From: Bos javanicus
Taxonomy: Eukaryota; Chordata; Mammalia; Artiodactyla; Bovidae
Assembly: GCF_032452875.1 (NCBI RefSeq)
Contig: NC_083880.1
Span: 58,478,829-58,542,828, forward strand
Length of the DNA: 64,000 nucleotides
Reading direction: 5' to 3'
This document shows, piece by piece, positions 54,383 through 64,000 of this stretch. Under the pieces are notes generated by a model that had not been told where the DNA came from, did not search any database, and saw nothing but the letters and a program-made list of their open reading frames with translations. Made by a program: the position numbers and the translations under genes. Every line of letters begins with the position of its first letter. Position 1 is the stretch's first letter.

Positions 54383-54755
54383 GAGCCTAGAAGTGACAAA
54401 GGCACATCACCAGGACCTGCCCCACATCCCCAGAAGGAGGATTTCTAGGGTAACTCTTTTCTGCACACACTTGCTTTGGTTGCCCTTTCCGTTTGGCATT
54501 GGCTCCAACGTAACTGTGAGACCCGTAGATTGGAAGGGGTGAGGCAGCTACTGTGAGGTTCCAGGTAGTGAGTGGATCTTCCTAATTTTCCCGCACAGTC
54601 TGATAATGCATTTGTTTTTCATTGGGGTAGGGGTGGAAGGAAGAAGGGGTAAGTCTCTGGACTTATTGTCGGAGCCTCTGCAGTGCACTTGCTCCGATGT
54701 CGAAAGCTTCGGGAAATGTGGAGTCTGATTTCTCTTCTTTCTCTTCAGATGTATT
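54383..54755. other. Unique intronic sequence
   Basis: No repeat, exon or regulatory cluster recognised. Confidence 0.4.
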
Positions 54756-54987
54756 TATGGAAAGAAAAAGTGAAAGTGTTTGTCACTCAGTCATGTCTGA
54801 CTCTTTTGTGACCCCATGCACTGTAGCCCACCAGGCTCCTCTGTCCATGGGATTCTCCAGGCAAGAATGCTGGAGTGGGTTACCATTCCCTTCTCCAGGA
54901 GATCTTCCTGACCCAGGGATCAAATCTGGGTCTCCTGCATTGCAGGCGGTTTTTTTTTTTTTACCATCTAAGCCACCAGGGAAGCCC
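54756..54987 (-). mobile_element. Bov-tA/BovA SINE with 11-bp duplication
   Basis: Minus-strand copy flanked by tcagatgtatt (54745-54755) and tcagatatatt (54988-54998). A T-run of about 13 replaces part of the head near 54950. Confidence 0.92.
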
Positions 54988-54998
54988 TCAGATATATT

Positions 54999-55329
54999 CG
55001 TAACTACAGTCATGCACTGTTGTATCAGTGGGCTTGGGAAACGGCTCTCCTGGCCCAAAAGAGAGCTTTACTTATTTAGTAATGAGTGTAAAATCTGAGT
55101 GACTCTGACCTCCACAAGCCAGCTCTTAATGTCCCACTGTCCACTGTCCTCTAGAAACACCTCCTGGTGCTCCATGCGTGGCGCCAGGGCTCGGCTCCCC
55201 GGGGCTGGACAGATACAACTGAACCATTAAGCAGTCACGTGGGTTTGAGACACCAGCTTCCCTTCGATGTTTGGAGAAGTGGTCCCATATCTTTTGTCCC
55301 TGATATGGCCTTTGGTGGTGATGGGGGCT
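54999..55329. other. Unique intronic sequence
   Basis: No repeat or coding signal recognised. Confidence 0.4.
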
Positions 55330-55415
55330 GGCAGCAGTGCCACATTCTACTTGGGATGGATACCACTTCTGTGTGATACTGGCACAGAGTAGATGTTCAA
55401 TAAATAATGAAACAG
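55330..55415 (+). repeat. LINE L2 3' end
   Basis: 'actggcacagagtagatgtt' followed by 'caataaataatgaa' is the L2 terminus in sense. Confidence 0.65.
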
Positions 55416-55724
55416 TGGGTGAAAGAGTGGATTATGGTGTTCCTTCATTGCCCCCAGGGCTGCTGGGAGCCCACAGTGAGGTTTTGTAAACTCCGGGCCC
55501 TTGGCCTGCCTGCCAACCTTGACCATACAGATGGGGAAACACGTGCAGGTCACGTTGGGCTTTAGGGACAGGAGAGTCTCTGTTGGTCCTTAAGGTCTAT
55601 AGGAGCTGGTGTTTCCATGCCTGGCTTTGCAGGTGGGGACAAAGTGACACATTCAGCCATGAATCTGTTTGGGTGTCAGTGGTTAAGGATACAGAAATAT
55701 ATGCTTTAATATATAAAACCATGT

Positions 55725-55949
55725 TCATGCACGTGTGCTCAGTTGCTTCAGTTGTTTCTGACACTTTTTGGCCCTGTGGACAGTAGCCATCCAGGCTCCT
55801 CTGTTTGTGGTATTCTCCAGGCAAGAATACTGGAGTTGGTTGCCATGCCCTCTTCCAGGGAATCTTCCTGATCCAGGGATCAAATCCACATCTCCTATGG
55901 GTCTTTCATTGTAGGCAGATTCTTTACCAATGAACTACCAGGGAAGCCC
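55725..55949 (-). mobile_element. Bov-tA/BovA SINE with 12-bp target-site duplication
   Basis: A diverged minus-strand copy flanked exactly by ataaaaccatgt at 55713-55724 and 55950-55961. Confidence 0.95.
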
Positions 55950-55961
55950 ATAAAACCATGT

Positions 55962-56505
55962 ATCACTGGATATAAGAAATATACATACATGTATTGATAG
56001 TATAAAACATGCAGAAAATTTTAAGATGGGTACATTCCACCCAAGACTAGGAGACATCTCTGAGATCCCTCTACTCAAGGCCATGGGAGGACCTCCCCAC
56101 CTCTGCCTGCAGGTGTGCTAGGACTGAACCTGAGGCTTTCCTTGGCTTTACCCTGGGCTCCCTTGCAGATGAAACCTTCGGAAGCAATAGAAGTGGGTGC
56201 TGAGTCCGTTTTCCTGCACATGTGTGGCAAAGAAACCGCCCTTTCTCTGAAGAGGTTTTCTCAGCCCCACTCGTCTTGGGTACCTGGTTGCCAACTGTTC
56301 ATCCAGAGTGGATTTGGCAGGACGGCCCCGCTGCCCCCTTGTTCTGCATTGCCCGAGTTGGTCCAGGCAGCTGCTGGTAAGATAGGCTGCTGCTGAGAGT
56401 ATCAGCCAGGGGTGAGCTCAGATTTGTTCTCACTCATGGGACTTTGCCCACCAGAGTCAGACATTGCTGAGGGGGATGCTTTCTGCTGTGCTCAAGCTAC
56501 CCCAT
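55962..56505. other. Unique intronic sequence
   Basis: A 93-codon frame at 56115-56396 has no recognised domain. No repeat seen. Confidence 0.4.
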
Positions 56506-56522
56506 AAGGTTCAGATGCCTGG

Positions 56523-56708
56523 CCCACAAGTGTCAAGTTACAGGTTCGATCCCTGGGTCAGGAAGATCCCCTGGAGAAGGAAATGGCCACCCACTCCAGT
56601 ATTCTTGCCTGGAGAATCCCATGGACAGAGGAGCATGGCAGGGAGCCACAGTCCATGGGGTCGGAAAACAGTCAGACATAACTTAGCAACTAAGAACAAC
56701 AACAACAA
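56523..56708 (+). mobile_element. 5'-truncated BovA SINE with 17-bp target-site duplication
   Basis: The body begins near 'caggttcgatccctgggtca' and ends 'acttagcaactaagaacaac' with an (AAC)n tail. aaggttcagatgcctgg flanks it at 56506-56522 and 56709-56725. Sequence just beyond each copy is also partly similar. Confidence 0.92.
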
Positions 56709-56725
56709 AAGGTTCAGATGCCTGG

Positions 56726-57873
56726 TCAGCAAGCATCAACCCAAGCCCTGTGGGGTGATCGGTCCCAGAGGCCACACTTCCACTCGCGAAGCTCAGAATT
56801 TGCACGTGGCCACCACAAACTGTTTCTGAATCAACCTAAATTTTATACCAGGTAGAGTAGCTGATATTCCTCCAGTGGATGTCAGTTGAGAAGTGACAGA
56901 AGAGTTTGGTGACTGTAGGTCATGTGTTTCAAAACCCTGATCAGGGAAAGGAGAATCTGTATGGTCTGTTGTGGTTGCTACACTTAGATAAATGAAATAA
57001 ACGTTAATACCAAGACATTTGGTAAGACTCAGTGCATATGTGCTTACATCCAGACACAGCTCATGTGGCTATACATTTTAAGGTCTTAAATAAATGTCCA
57101 AAAGAAAGTAGAAAGTGAAGCGGGGGCAGGGAGGCTCCTTTCAGCCTGGAGAGCCCTGCAGGAATTTGGTGACTGCCAGGGCCCCCATTTTGCAAATTCC
57201 CAAGTCTGAGAATTCAGGCTGGTCATAGGTCTAATTGCCTTCCTGAAAACAGTTTAGTCGGTAATAATTCTGTAAACCTATGAATCAACTTTGCGCAAAC
57301 ACCCTGAGTAATTTCTTTGTTCTTTTCTTTCTCCTTTGTAATTGGTGTCTGTAAAAGCCAAAGGTTTGGTCCTGGGGAAGGCATGATTCATTTATTGGTG
57401 TCTGTGCCGCCCCGTTATCGTGCAGTCATTTCAGAATGCCGTCGCGGTGAGCCCAGACTGATTCATACGGGGCTGAACTGAACAGCCAACGGGGGTCACG
57501 GCCATAGGGAAATGATTTTTCCTCATCTGTTTATGATATGGGAGAGGGAGGTGGCTGTATCGTAGTGATGGGAAGGGTGTCAATTACATTGGTGAGTATA
57601 ACCGATCAAATAGCGCCGGCCAGCCCTTTGAGCGTCCCTGCATTTGCTACTGTTGATGGTCCTTGATGGGCCACAGCTAAATGCAGTCCTATCTCGGGTG
57701 TATCTCTCCCACATTTATGGTTGCCGATCTCTGAGCAGGCTGACATGTAAGGACACCCCCGTCAAGCCTCAAGCAGAGTTTTCAACCCAAAAGCCACAAA
57801 GGCAGAGAATGTTGCCTTTTTAAAAAGTCTCTGCACTGGGTCCACCATGGAACAGTTTAAATATCCAGGCTTA
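56726..57873. other. Repeat-free intronic block with retained CpGs, candidate enhancer
   Basis: About 1.1 kb without recognised repeats. 57370-57640 keeps scattered CpGs in otherwise AT-balanced sequence (cccgttatcgtgcagtcatt, gccgtcgcggtgagcccaga, ataaccgatcaaatagcgcc), and no long open frame explains this. That pattern is common in conserved non-coding elements. Confidence 0.4.
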
Positions 57874-58093
57874 AGGGGCTTCCTACATGGCTCAAGTGGT
57901 AAAGAATCTGCCTGCCAGTGTAAGAGAGGCAAGCTCAGTCCCTGGGTCAGGAAGAGCCCCTGGAGAAGGAAATGGTAACCCATTCCAGTATTCTTGCCTG
58001 GAGAATCCCATGGACAGAGGAGCCTGACAGGCTACAGTCCATGGGATCTCCAAGAGTCAGACACAACTTAGTGACTGAATACACACAATACAC
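57874..58093 (+). mobile_element. Bov-tA/BovA SINE
   Basis: A complete plus-strand copy: 'gggcttcctacatggctcaa' to 'acacaacttagtgactgaat' with a CA-rich tail. Confidence 0.93.
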
Positions 58094-60689
58094 ATTCAAG
58101 GGCCAGGGGCCACGCCTATCCCCTCTCCATTTCTCTAACAAGGATAGTTACTAGCTGTTTGCGGTTGTCAAGGCTTTGCATTAACCTTAAGTATTTGGAG
58201 ACTTACATGTGGAGCCACTATTTTGTCTAGTTTTATTAGTTACTTTTGGCCCTAAATAAAAATATCACTGTCCTCCCATCTGGAGAGTGATTAGAGTCAC
58301 CTGCTACTTGGCCTAGAGGTACAATTAAGATTCCAACCTCCAATCGTCCACATAAATCTAGGCCCTGGCTGCTAGTGCATAATCCAGAAGTTGGTCTATT
58401 GAGATAAGGAATATTTCTTCCTGCAGCCCTTTCTCCCGATGTCCTCTTGTCCGGTTTCTTCTGTCCGTGTGACTTGCTCCATTGTTTCCTGTCCTCTGCA
58501 TCAGCTCAGGTATCTGTGGATTCCCAGCTCCTCTATGTCTTTAACACAGTTAGAAGAGAATCTAGCTGGTACTTACTGAGCTGCTTTGCGACTTTCACCG
58601 TGTGGATCAAGAATGAGTACATGGCATTTGAGGCAGCACTCCGCTTGTTGCCCGTGGCAGACATTGCTAATCAGTCCCAGCACGGGGAAGCATCAAGGGC
58701 TGCGGAAATCCTGGAAGAGGAGGAATCAGTCCTGCACGCAGCCACCGAGACTCCCCATCTGCTCAGCATGTTACATGGAGGCCCTTGGGCTGCCTGACAA
58801 GTCAGGAACCGTCCCTACTGTCAGATCTAAGGCTGTGCCGCCACCTCGATGTGACCCAAATCCCAGCTTCAGCTGTCAGGCCTGGGTTCCTCACAGTTCT
58901 CTGGACTTGTTCCTGATGAGATCTGGAATAAGACCCCTACCCATGTTACTCTTGCCCCCCCAGACAGTACTTCAGTTGTCTTTCTTTACAGTCGGGGTCA
59001 CCAACTCAAACGTCACAGAAACCTCTGTTTTCACCTTGAATGTGCGTTGTGGCATTCCTTTACACTCTAGTGAGAATGAGCTCTGGATGGGGATGGGGTT
59101 AAAAAAAAAGAGCAGGAGAGGAGAGAAGCTGGACAGTCAGTATCTGGGGGCTGAGCCCCCAGTGACTTTGTTTGTTTTATTTTCTTGGCGATCTCCTTAG
59201 TGGTTTTGTGGCTCTCAGATGCTCACCAAGCATCATGCACGCCCTTGTGGCAGCCTCATTGGCATGGAGGAGGTGGAGCCAGGGCACGTGCCAGGGTGCA
59301 GAGATCGCCAGCCAGGAGCAGAGCAGGACTTGATCTTGGGCCGCAGGGCTCCAGAGTCTCTCCCCCCAGCTTCATAACCACCTGTCACCCGTGTGCTGGT
59401 GTGGCTGACTCCAGGCCTCCTGCCTTTGCCCTCCGGCTTTTGCAGCTGGCCTGGCGTCCTGTTCCTCCCTCCTCTGCGCACTCTCCTTCTTGGAATGGTC
59501 ATGGGCAGTCATCCCGGGGCTCGGGGCCAGCGGGAGCAGAGCTCTGTCCTGGGTCGGATTGCCGTTGACAGGAGAAAGGGGTCATGATGACCTGTGGGGT
59601 ACTGGGCTTCTGGCGAGGTTGCTTGGCAGAAGGGTGAGAAGAGGGTCCGGAGACCATTCCACTGAGGATCCTCTCCAGTCCCCTTCTCAACCCTGCCCTT
59701 CTCCATTCTGCTGACCGTGGAAGCCACAGCCACAGTACCTCTGCAACCCTGACCCTCAGACGCACCCCAGGGTGCGAGCGGAGCTTCTTTAAACTTCCCA
59801 GGGAATTCCAGGGTGCAGCAAATCCCGCTGGGCTGGCCCCCACCCGGCAGTGCTTGCAGATAGAGAAACTGAGATCCAGTTGAGGAAGTACAGGAAACCT
59901 GGGCACGAAACCCTTCTGTGGCTGATGGGAGCACTGCCACTAATAATGTCATCACCGTGAGGACAGCGGGCTGGCGGGACTCCGCGTGAGCCAGGCTGGA
60001 GCAACGCTTGCAAGCTGCACCGTGAGTCGGGCAGCCGGGCCCATGGGGCCCGGGCCTCGCCTTCCAGCACCCGTCTGACGTTCTGGGCCAGGTGCTTGAA
60101 CAGGCGGGCAACACCTGAGGCCTCTGCCCGCCATGGTGCAGGGGGATGGTCTGGGGCCTGGTGGCTGGAGTGGTAGCCAGGGGCTGTATGTTATTGTCTA
60201 TTGGGTAATGGTGGGGCACCTGGTTTCGCCAGGATGAGGACAAGCACCTGGTGTCCTGGCTTCCTCTTCTGCTTCCTGTGGCTGCCAGCCACGGCCTGAA
60301 ACCTGGCCTTCGACTGGATCTGCCCTCTCCTTTTGCCTCCGGCATTCTTGGTTTGCCTCTGTGTGGCTTTCTGCTTCACTGGGGGTGGCACCTTGCTTCT
60401 TGAAGGGACATCACTCACACAGGGCACTGGTGGGCTTGTAGCCAAAGGCAGAATGTTCCAGACTTAAGGCTTTCCCATCACTGAAGCCCCCGATGAGCCC
60501 TGCTCCTACCTCTGTCCCCTACCATCTCTCCCCATCTCCTCCCTTCTTAATTTTGTTCTCTGTAAAACAGGCTTAATTGAAACCCGGGGTTCTTGTGAGA
60601 AGGAAGATACTGCAAAGGCCCAGTCAGATCTCACCAGCTGCCCTTCTCTTCCCTTCAGTTGTTAAACATCCTTTTGGAATCTGTGTTTT
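58094..60689. other. Unique intronic sequence, GC-rich from about 59200
   Basis: No interspersed repeat is clearly recognised apart from a weak MIR-like phrase near 59860. The longest non-repeat frame in the window (minus strand, 59509-60345, 278 codons) lies here. It overlaps other long frames, is compositionally plain and matches no family I know, so it is not called a gene. Confidence 0.4.
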
Positions 60690-61085
60690 CCCCTGCTGTG
60701 ATGTGTTTATTGAGGTATAATTTATACGCACAAAGTGCACAGACGTAAGTGTACACTGTGATGAGTTTTGATAAGTGTCTGTGTCTGTGACAACCATCCA
60801 GGTCAAGAGGAAGGTCCTTCCGGCTCCCCACAAGCCCCTCTGCCCCTTGCCCCTCTGCCCCTGCCCCTCCGAGGCAGTCACTGCAGATTCCATCACCAGA
60901 GATTAAATGTTCCAAGTGGAGAGCTTTGCATAAATGGAGTCACACCGTATGTTCTTTTTGCTTGCTTTCAGTCAGCCTCCTGACTTTGAGATCCATCCGT
61001 GTTGTGTGTCTCAGTTGTGGTTCCTTTTTATTTCTGAGCAGCTCTCCATTGTATGGATGAACCACAGGGCTGCTGTTCACACAGG
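60690..61085 (-). repeat. Old L1 fragment
   Basis: Reverse-complement L1 3' phrases in order: 'attgaggtataatttatacg', 'gtgatgagttttgataagtg', 'gcataaatggagtcacaccg', 'gatccatccgtgttgtgtgt', 'ctctccattgtatggatgaa'. Confidence 0.8.
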
Positions 61086-61609
61086 GGAAAGCCTCGTCAA
61101 AGGGGTACATGAACCCAAAGGAATGACTGTTTAACGGTGGAATTCCAGGAGCCTTCATGGGGAAGAGGTTTTATAACCTGAATCTGAGCCCCTGAACGGG
61201 CATCGAGGACCTGGGCGTCTGTCCAGCTCCAGCACGGGGGGCTCAGGATAGTGGCAGAGGCGTTGGAAACTCAGCAGTCCATACCTCTGCCGCTGCCTGG
61301 CACGACTGCACCAGCCGCAGAGCCCAGTCCTCCAGCCTGCTTCACCTGGCCCGCATTCCTCTGCCAGGAATGAGGATGTGGGTGACCCCAGACAGGTGTG
61401 AATCATGTCTGGGGAGGTGGTTACTCAGAGGCAGAGAGCACTGAGGCTGAGTTCCTGCTGGCTGACGCCGATGGACAGCTTGGACCTTGGGATAGAGCTG
61501 TGTGGGCATGCCTCATTGGAGAGTGTGGAGCTGGCAAAAGGGGTCCTTGACACTTGGACTCGAGTGTTTACTGAAGAAGGAAACGACCCTCGCGAGTAGC
61601 TTTAGAGAC
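61086..61609. other. Unique intronic sequence
   Basis: Nothing recognised. Confidence 0.4.
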
Positions 61610-61885
61610 AGAATGCCAGTTTAGAATCACGGCTCTGTCACTCCCCAGGCCTCAGTTCTTCATCTGTAAAATGGGGATGCTAGTAAGTGTGCTGACTCTC
61701 TGGGCTGCATGTGACAACACACAGCTCACTTATAGGTATTTACTGAATGCCAGGCACCATGCTACCTGCAGCTTTGCAGGAGCTGCTGTTACTAGACCTG
61801 TTTTTCAGATGGGCAGCCAGACTGAGGCTCAGAGGACAGGAATCACTTGCCCAAGGACACACGAGGATACTTGGCTGAGTTGGAT
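61610..61885. repeat. Two MIR SINEs in opposite orientation
   Basis: 61610-61700 is MIR in sense (cagttcttcatctgtaaaat) and 61730-61885 is MIR in antisense (tatttactgaatgccaggca ... cacttgcccaaggacacacg). Confidence 0.75.
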
Positions 61886-64000
61886 CTGGGACCCCTTGAC
61901 ACCACTTGAGTCATAACCTCCTGACTTTGTAAGTTCAGAGAAGTTGACAGACCCAAAGCCGACTGGCAGCCCGTGAGAAAACCTTAGATGGCATGTGGAC
62001 GGGCATTTTAGATTTAATAGTTATGTCCTTAGGTTAAAAGATGTTGAATGTAAATTAGGAAGGATGGGACAAGCAAAGTGCATCATTGATTTCATGAGTG
62101 TTGCTTAAAACAAGGCTGCGTAGTCAAAGGGATTGAATATTTACTTTTTTTTAAATATCAAGAAATGTAAATTCCTGTAACAGGGTATTTGGAAATGGCA
62201 AAGCTCAGAAAGGCTGGTTGAAGTGATGTTTAAGGTGCACTTCGCAAGGAGTCCTCAGGGGACTTTAATAAGCAATTATAGGCTCACAGCACTTTGCTCT
62301 TTGCCCTACTAGGGTCAGCCGGCCGTTTGAAGGTCGGGGTCAACTCAGTTCTAATGAAATCAAGGTCGCAGGGTCATGTCAGAGGCGGGAAGCCAAGGGG
62401 ATAGTTCATGGGCATGGAGTTATGGATGGAGGGGGAAGCCCCCATCCTTCCCCTAGACACACAGCTCCAAGCAGCTTCCTGCAGGTGACAGGCTTTGGCT
62501 TTATGCTCAGGAAGGTGGGGAGAAGCCAACCCATTGCCCTGGCATCCATGACCTGCTCCACACAGCTGTGTGTCCTCGGATCTCTGTATGTGTTGGAATC
62601 AAGATTTCTGTGTTCTTTCTTTGTAAAAGAAAAAAAAATTCTCCCTAGCTTAATTGCCCTCCAGTGCCTGGAATGATGTGGTATTTTGCAGAATAGACCT
62701 GGTTTATTGTGTAGGCGCCCAGTGCACCTTTTTGCCTTTGGGGAGAGGCAGGCATAAGGGAAGTACAGAGTCCCATGGGTCCCAGCTCCGTCCTGGGCCT
62801 CACACGGGGGCATGGGCTCCTGACCGGCCATCTGCTGCACTGCCCCCACCATCCCCTGATTATGTCTGGGTCACGCCCCTGCATTGGAGGAAGTCCTGCC
62901 GCCTGTCTGACTTGGGGGTTGGCAGAGCTGTGTTCATTTCAACTATTTTCAAAACAGTCAAAGCATGTGACAGATGGTGGAGGGAGCTGTTTGAAGACCC
63001 CTTCTGAGGCTGGTATTGAGTGTCTCGGCGGTGTCACAGCTCCCTGGTGGGCCCCACTGGAGAAGCTGGTCTGATGGGGAGAACCAAGCTTCCTTCCAAA
63101 GAGCCTCAGACTCAAGGACCTTCCTGCCCCTGCACTCCAAGTCTCAGATCCCAGGCCTGGGGCCAGCCGGAAAGATCTGAGAGGAAAGGGCAAAGAGGCC
63201 GCTCTTTCAACCCGCTGGCCTTACTTGTGGGAGCACACAGCCCCGGCTCCCCTGCCCTCTGCTCATCCGGGCCTGCCGCCTCCCTGACTACCTGTCTAGG
63301 AATTTTTATTGCAGCCCACAGAGGCATTGCAGCTTGGCTGGAATGTGGAAGATCCTGGGCGTGTGGCAGGCGTCAGACCCATGGGTCCTGGCCCCTGGGT
63401 GGGAATGCAGGCTCAGCGGCCCCTGGCCTGCTCACAGGTGAGCTGGGCCAATGTAGTTCCACTGCCCCGGGGGCCTGTCTGGCCTTTGCACCCCCTGGTC
63501 CCACCTCCTTGATTCTGGGTAGATTTTGGTCTGATCACTTCCCCTGAGACCTTAACCCATGCCAGGGGCTAAATCAGGAGCTGATTGTGATCAGGTGTGA
63601 AAGCCAGGAAACTAGTCCTATGAGTAAGAGCTTTTAGGCAGCCGCACTGTGTCCCAGAGAATGAGGGCCAGGGCTCGCGCTGTAGTGTGGAGTCCTCCCG
63701 ACGCCCCCGGCAGGACTGTGATCTCTAGGTCCCTTGTACAGACACGCACAGGCTGAAGCTGGGAGGGCGCGGCCTGAGGGCTCATGGCTGGTGAGTGGTG
63801 GGCCGGGCCCTGAACCCTAGCAGTCTGGCTCCCACACTTATCTGTGTGGGCTATGGGCTTGGCCAGGGAATGGTTATGGTCCTTGTGGATCTGGTCAGCC
63901 TTGCCATTCAGCGCCAGGAGGGACTGGCCTGGCCAGTCCAGGGTGGCCTGGGGTCGCAGAGCTCTACCCTTTCTCTCGACTGTGAAGAGTGTCCAGGTGA
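61886..64000. other. Unique intronic sequence to the window end
   Basis: No recognised repeats or exons. 61990-62290 is AT-rich and repeat-free and could be conserved. Overlapping frames at 62406-63547 have no family signature. Confidence 0.4.

Larger units (their letters stand above)
46614..64000 (+). other. PMEPA1: PMEPA1 intron 1 (5' part)
   Basis: Begins with the consensus donor gtgagt. I found no sequence for the ELEFVQ-type membrane segment expected in exon 2 before the window ends, so the intron is at least 17.4 kb here. The human intron is also long. Alternative first exons known for human short isoforms could lie in this interval, but I cannot identify one with confidence. Confidence 0.85.

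Noticed and set aside
58447..58797. 116-codon frame in intron 1 as an alternative PMEPA1 exon or a separate gene
   Set aside because: No match to the PMEPA1 membrane segment and no recognisable domain; length is within chance expectation.
1..64000. CRISPR array, phage, toxin-antitoxin or other prokaryotic system
   Set aside because: The repeat content, exon structure and CpG island are mammalian; the tandem repeats here have no spacer-like regular units.

Overview
The window is mammalian nuclear DNA from a ruminant, most likely a bovid. The evidence is its interspersed repeats: two BovB (RTE-type) LINE copies, about 27 tRNA-derived/BovA SINE insertions, several CHR-type cetartiodactyl SINEs, and ruminant L1 3' ends over an older layer of MIR, L2, MER5A and L1M remnants. 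Family names come from recognising consensus sequences, not from a database run.

Only one protein-coding gene can be supported: the first coding exon of PMEPA1 (TMEPAI), on the + strand at 46499-46613. It ends at a strong phase-1 splice donor. It sits in a GC-rich CpG island (about 45850-46930) with GC boxes, a CCAAT box, a perfect CRE and a SMAD-like element. All sequence from 46614 to 64000 is PMEPA1 intron 1; I see no second coding exon before the window ends. Two upstream ORFs lie in the likely 5' leader: one encodes a run of ten arginines, the other overlaps the PMEPA1 start codon out of frame.

Layout: 176-1018 is a (GGT/GAT)-type minisatellite. 1.7-12 kb holds old MIR, L2, L1 and MER5A with young SINEs on top, plus a fold-back duplication (5.4-6.4 kb) and a 160-bp-arm palindrome (12.05-12.46 kb). 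13.18-17.0 kb is a near full-length but dead BovB on the minus strand. 21.9-24.7 kb holds an inverted pair of BovB copies. 25-45 kb is mixed unique and repetitive intergenic DNA with one isolated promoter-like patch at 37.1-37.34 kb. 45.85-46.95 kb is the PMEPA1 promoter and exon. 47-64 kb is intron 1, beginning with a cluster of GTCTG motifs and a perfect TATA/MEF2-like decamer, and later holding repeat-poor, CpG-retaining sequence that could be regulatory.

Nearly all long open frames outside PMEPA1 and BovB are by-products of repeats or GC-rich sequence. I found no CRISPR array, prokaryotic system, rRNA or intact tRNA gene. The most testable new observations are the PMEPA1 leader uORFs, the GTCTG cluster with its candidate intronic promoter, the isolated NF-Y/CRE promoter-like patch at 37 kb, and the two inverted duplications.
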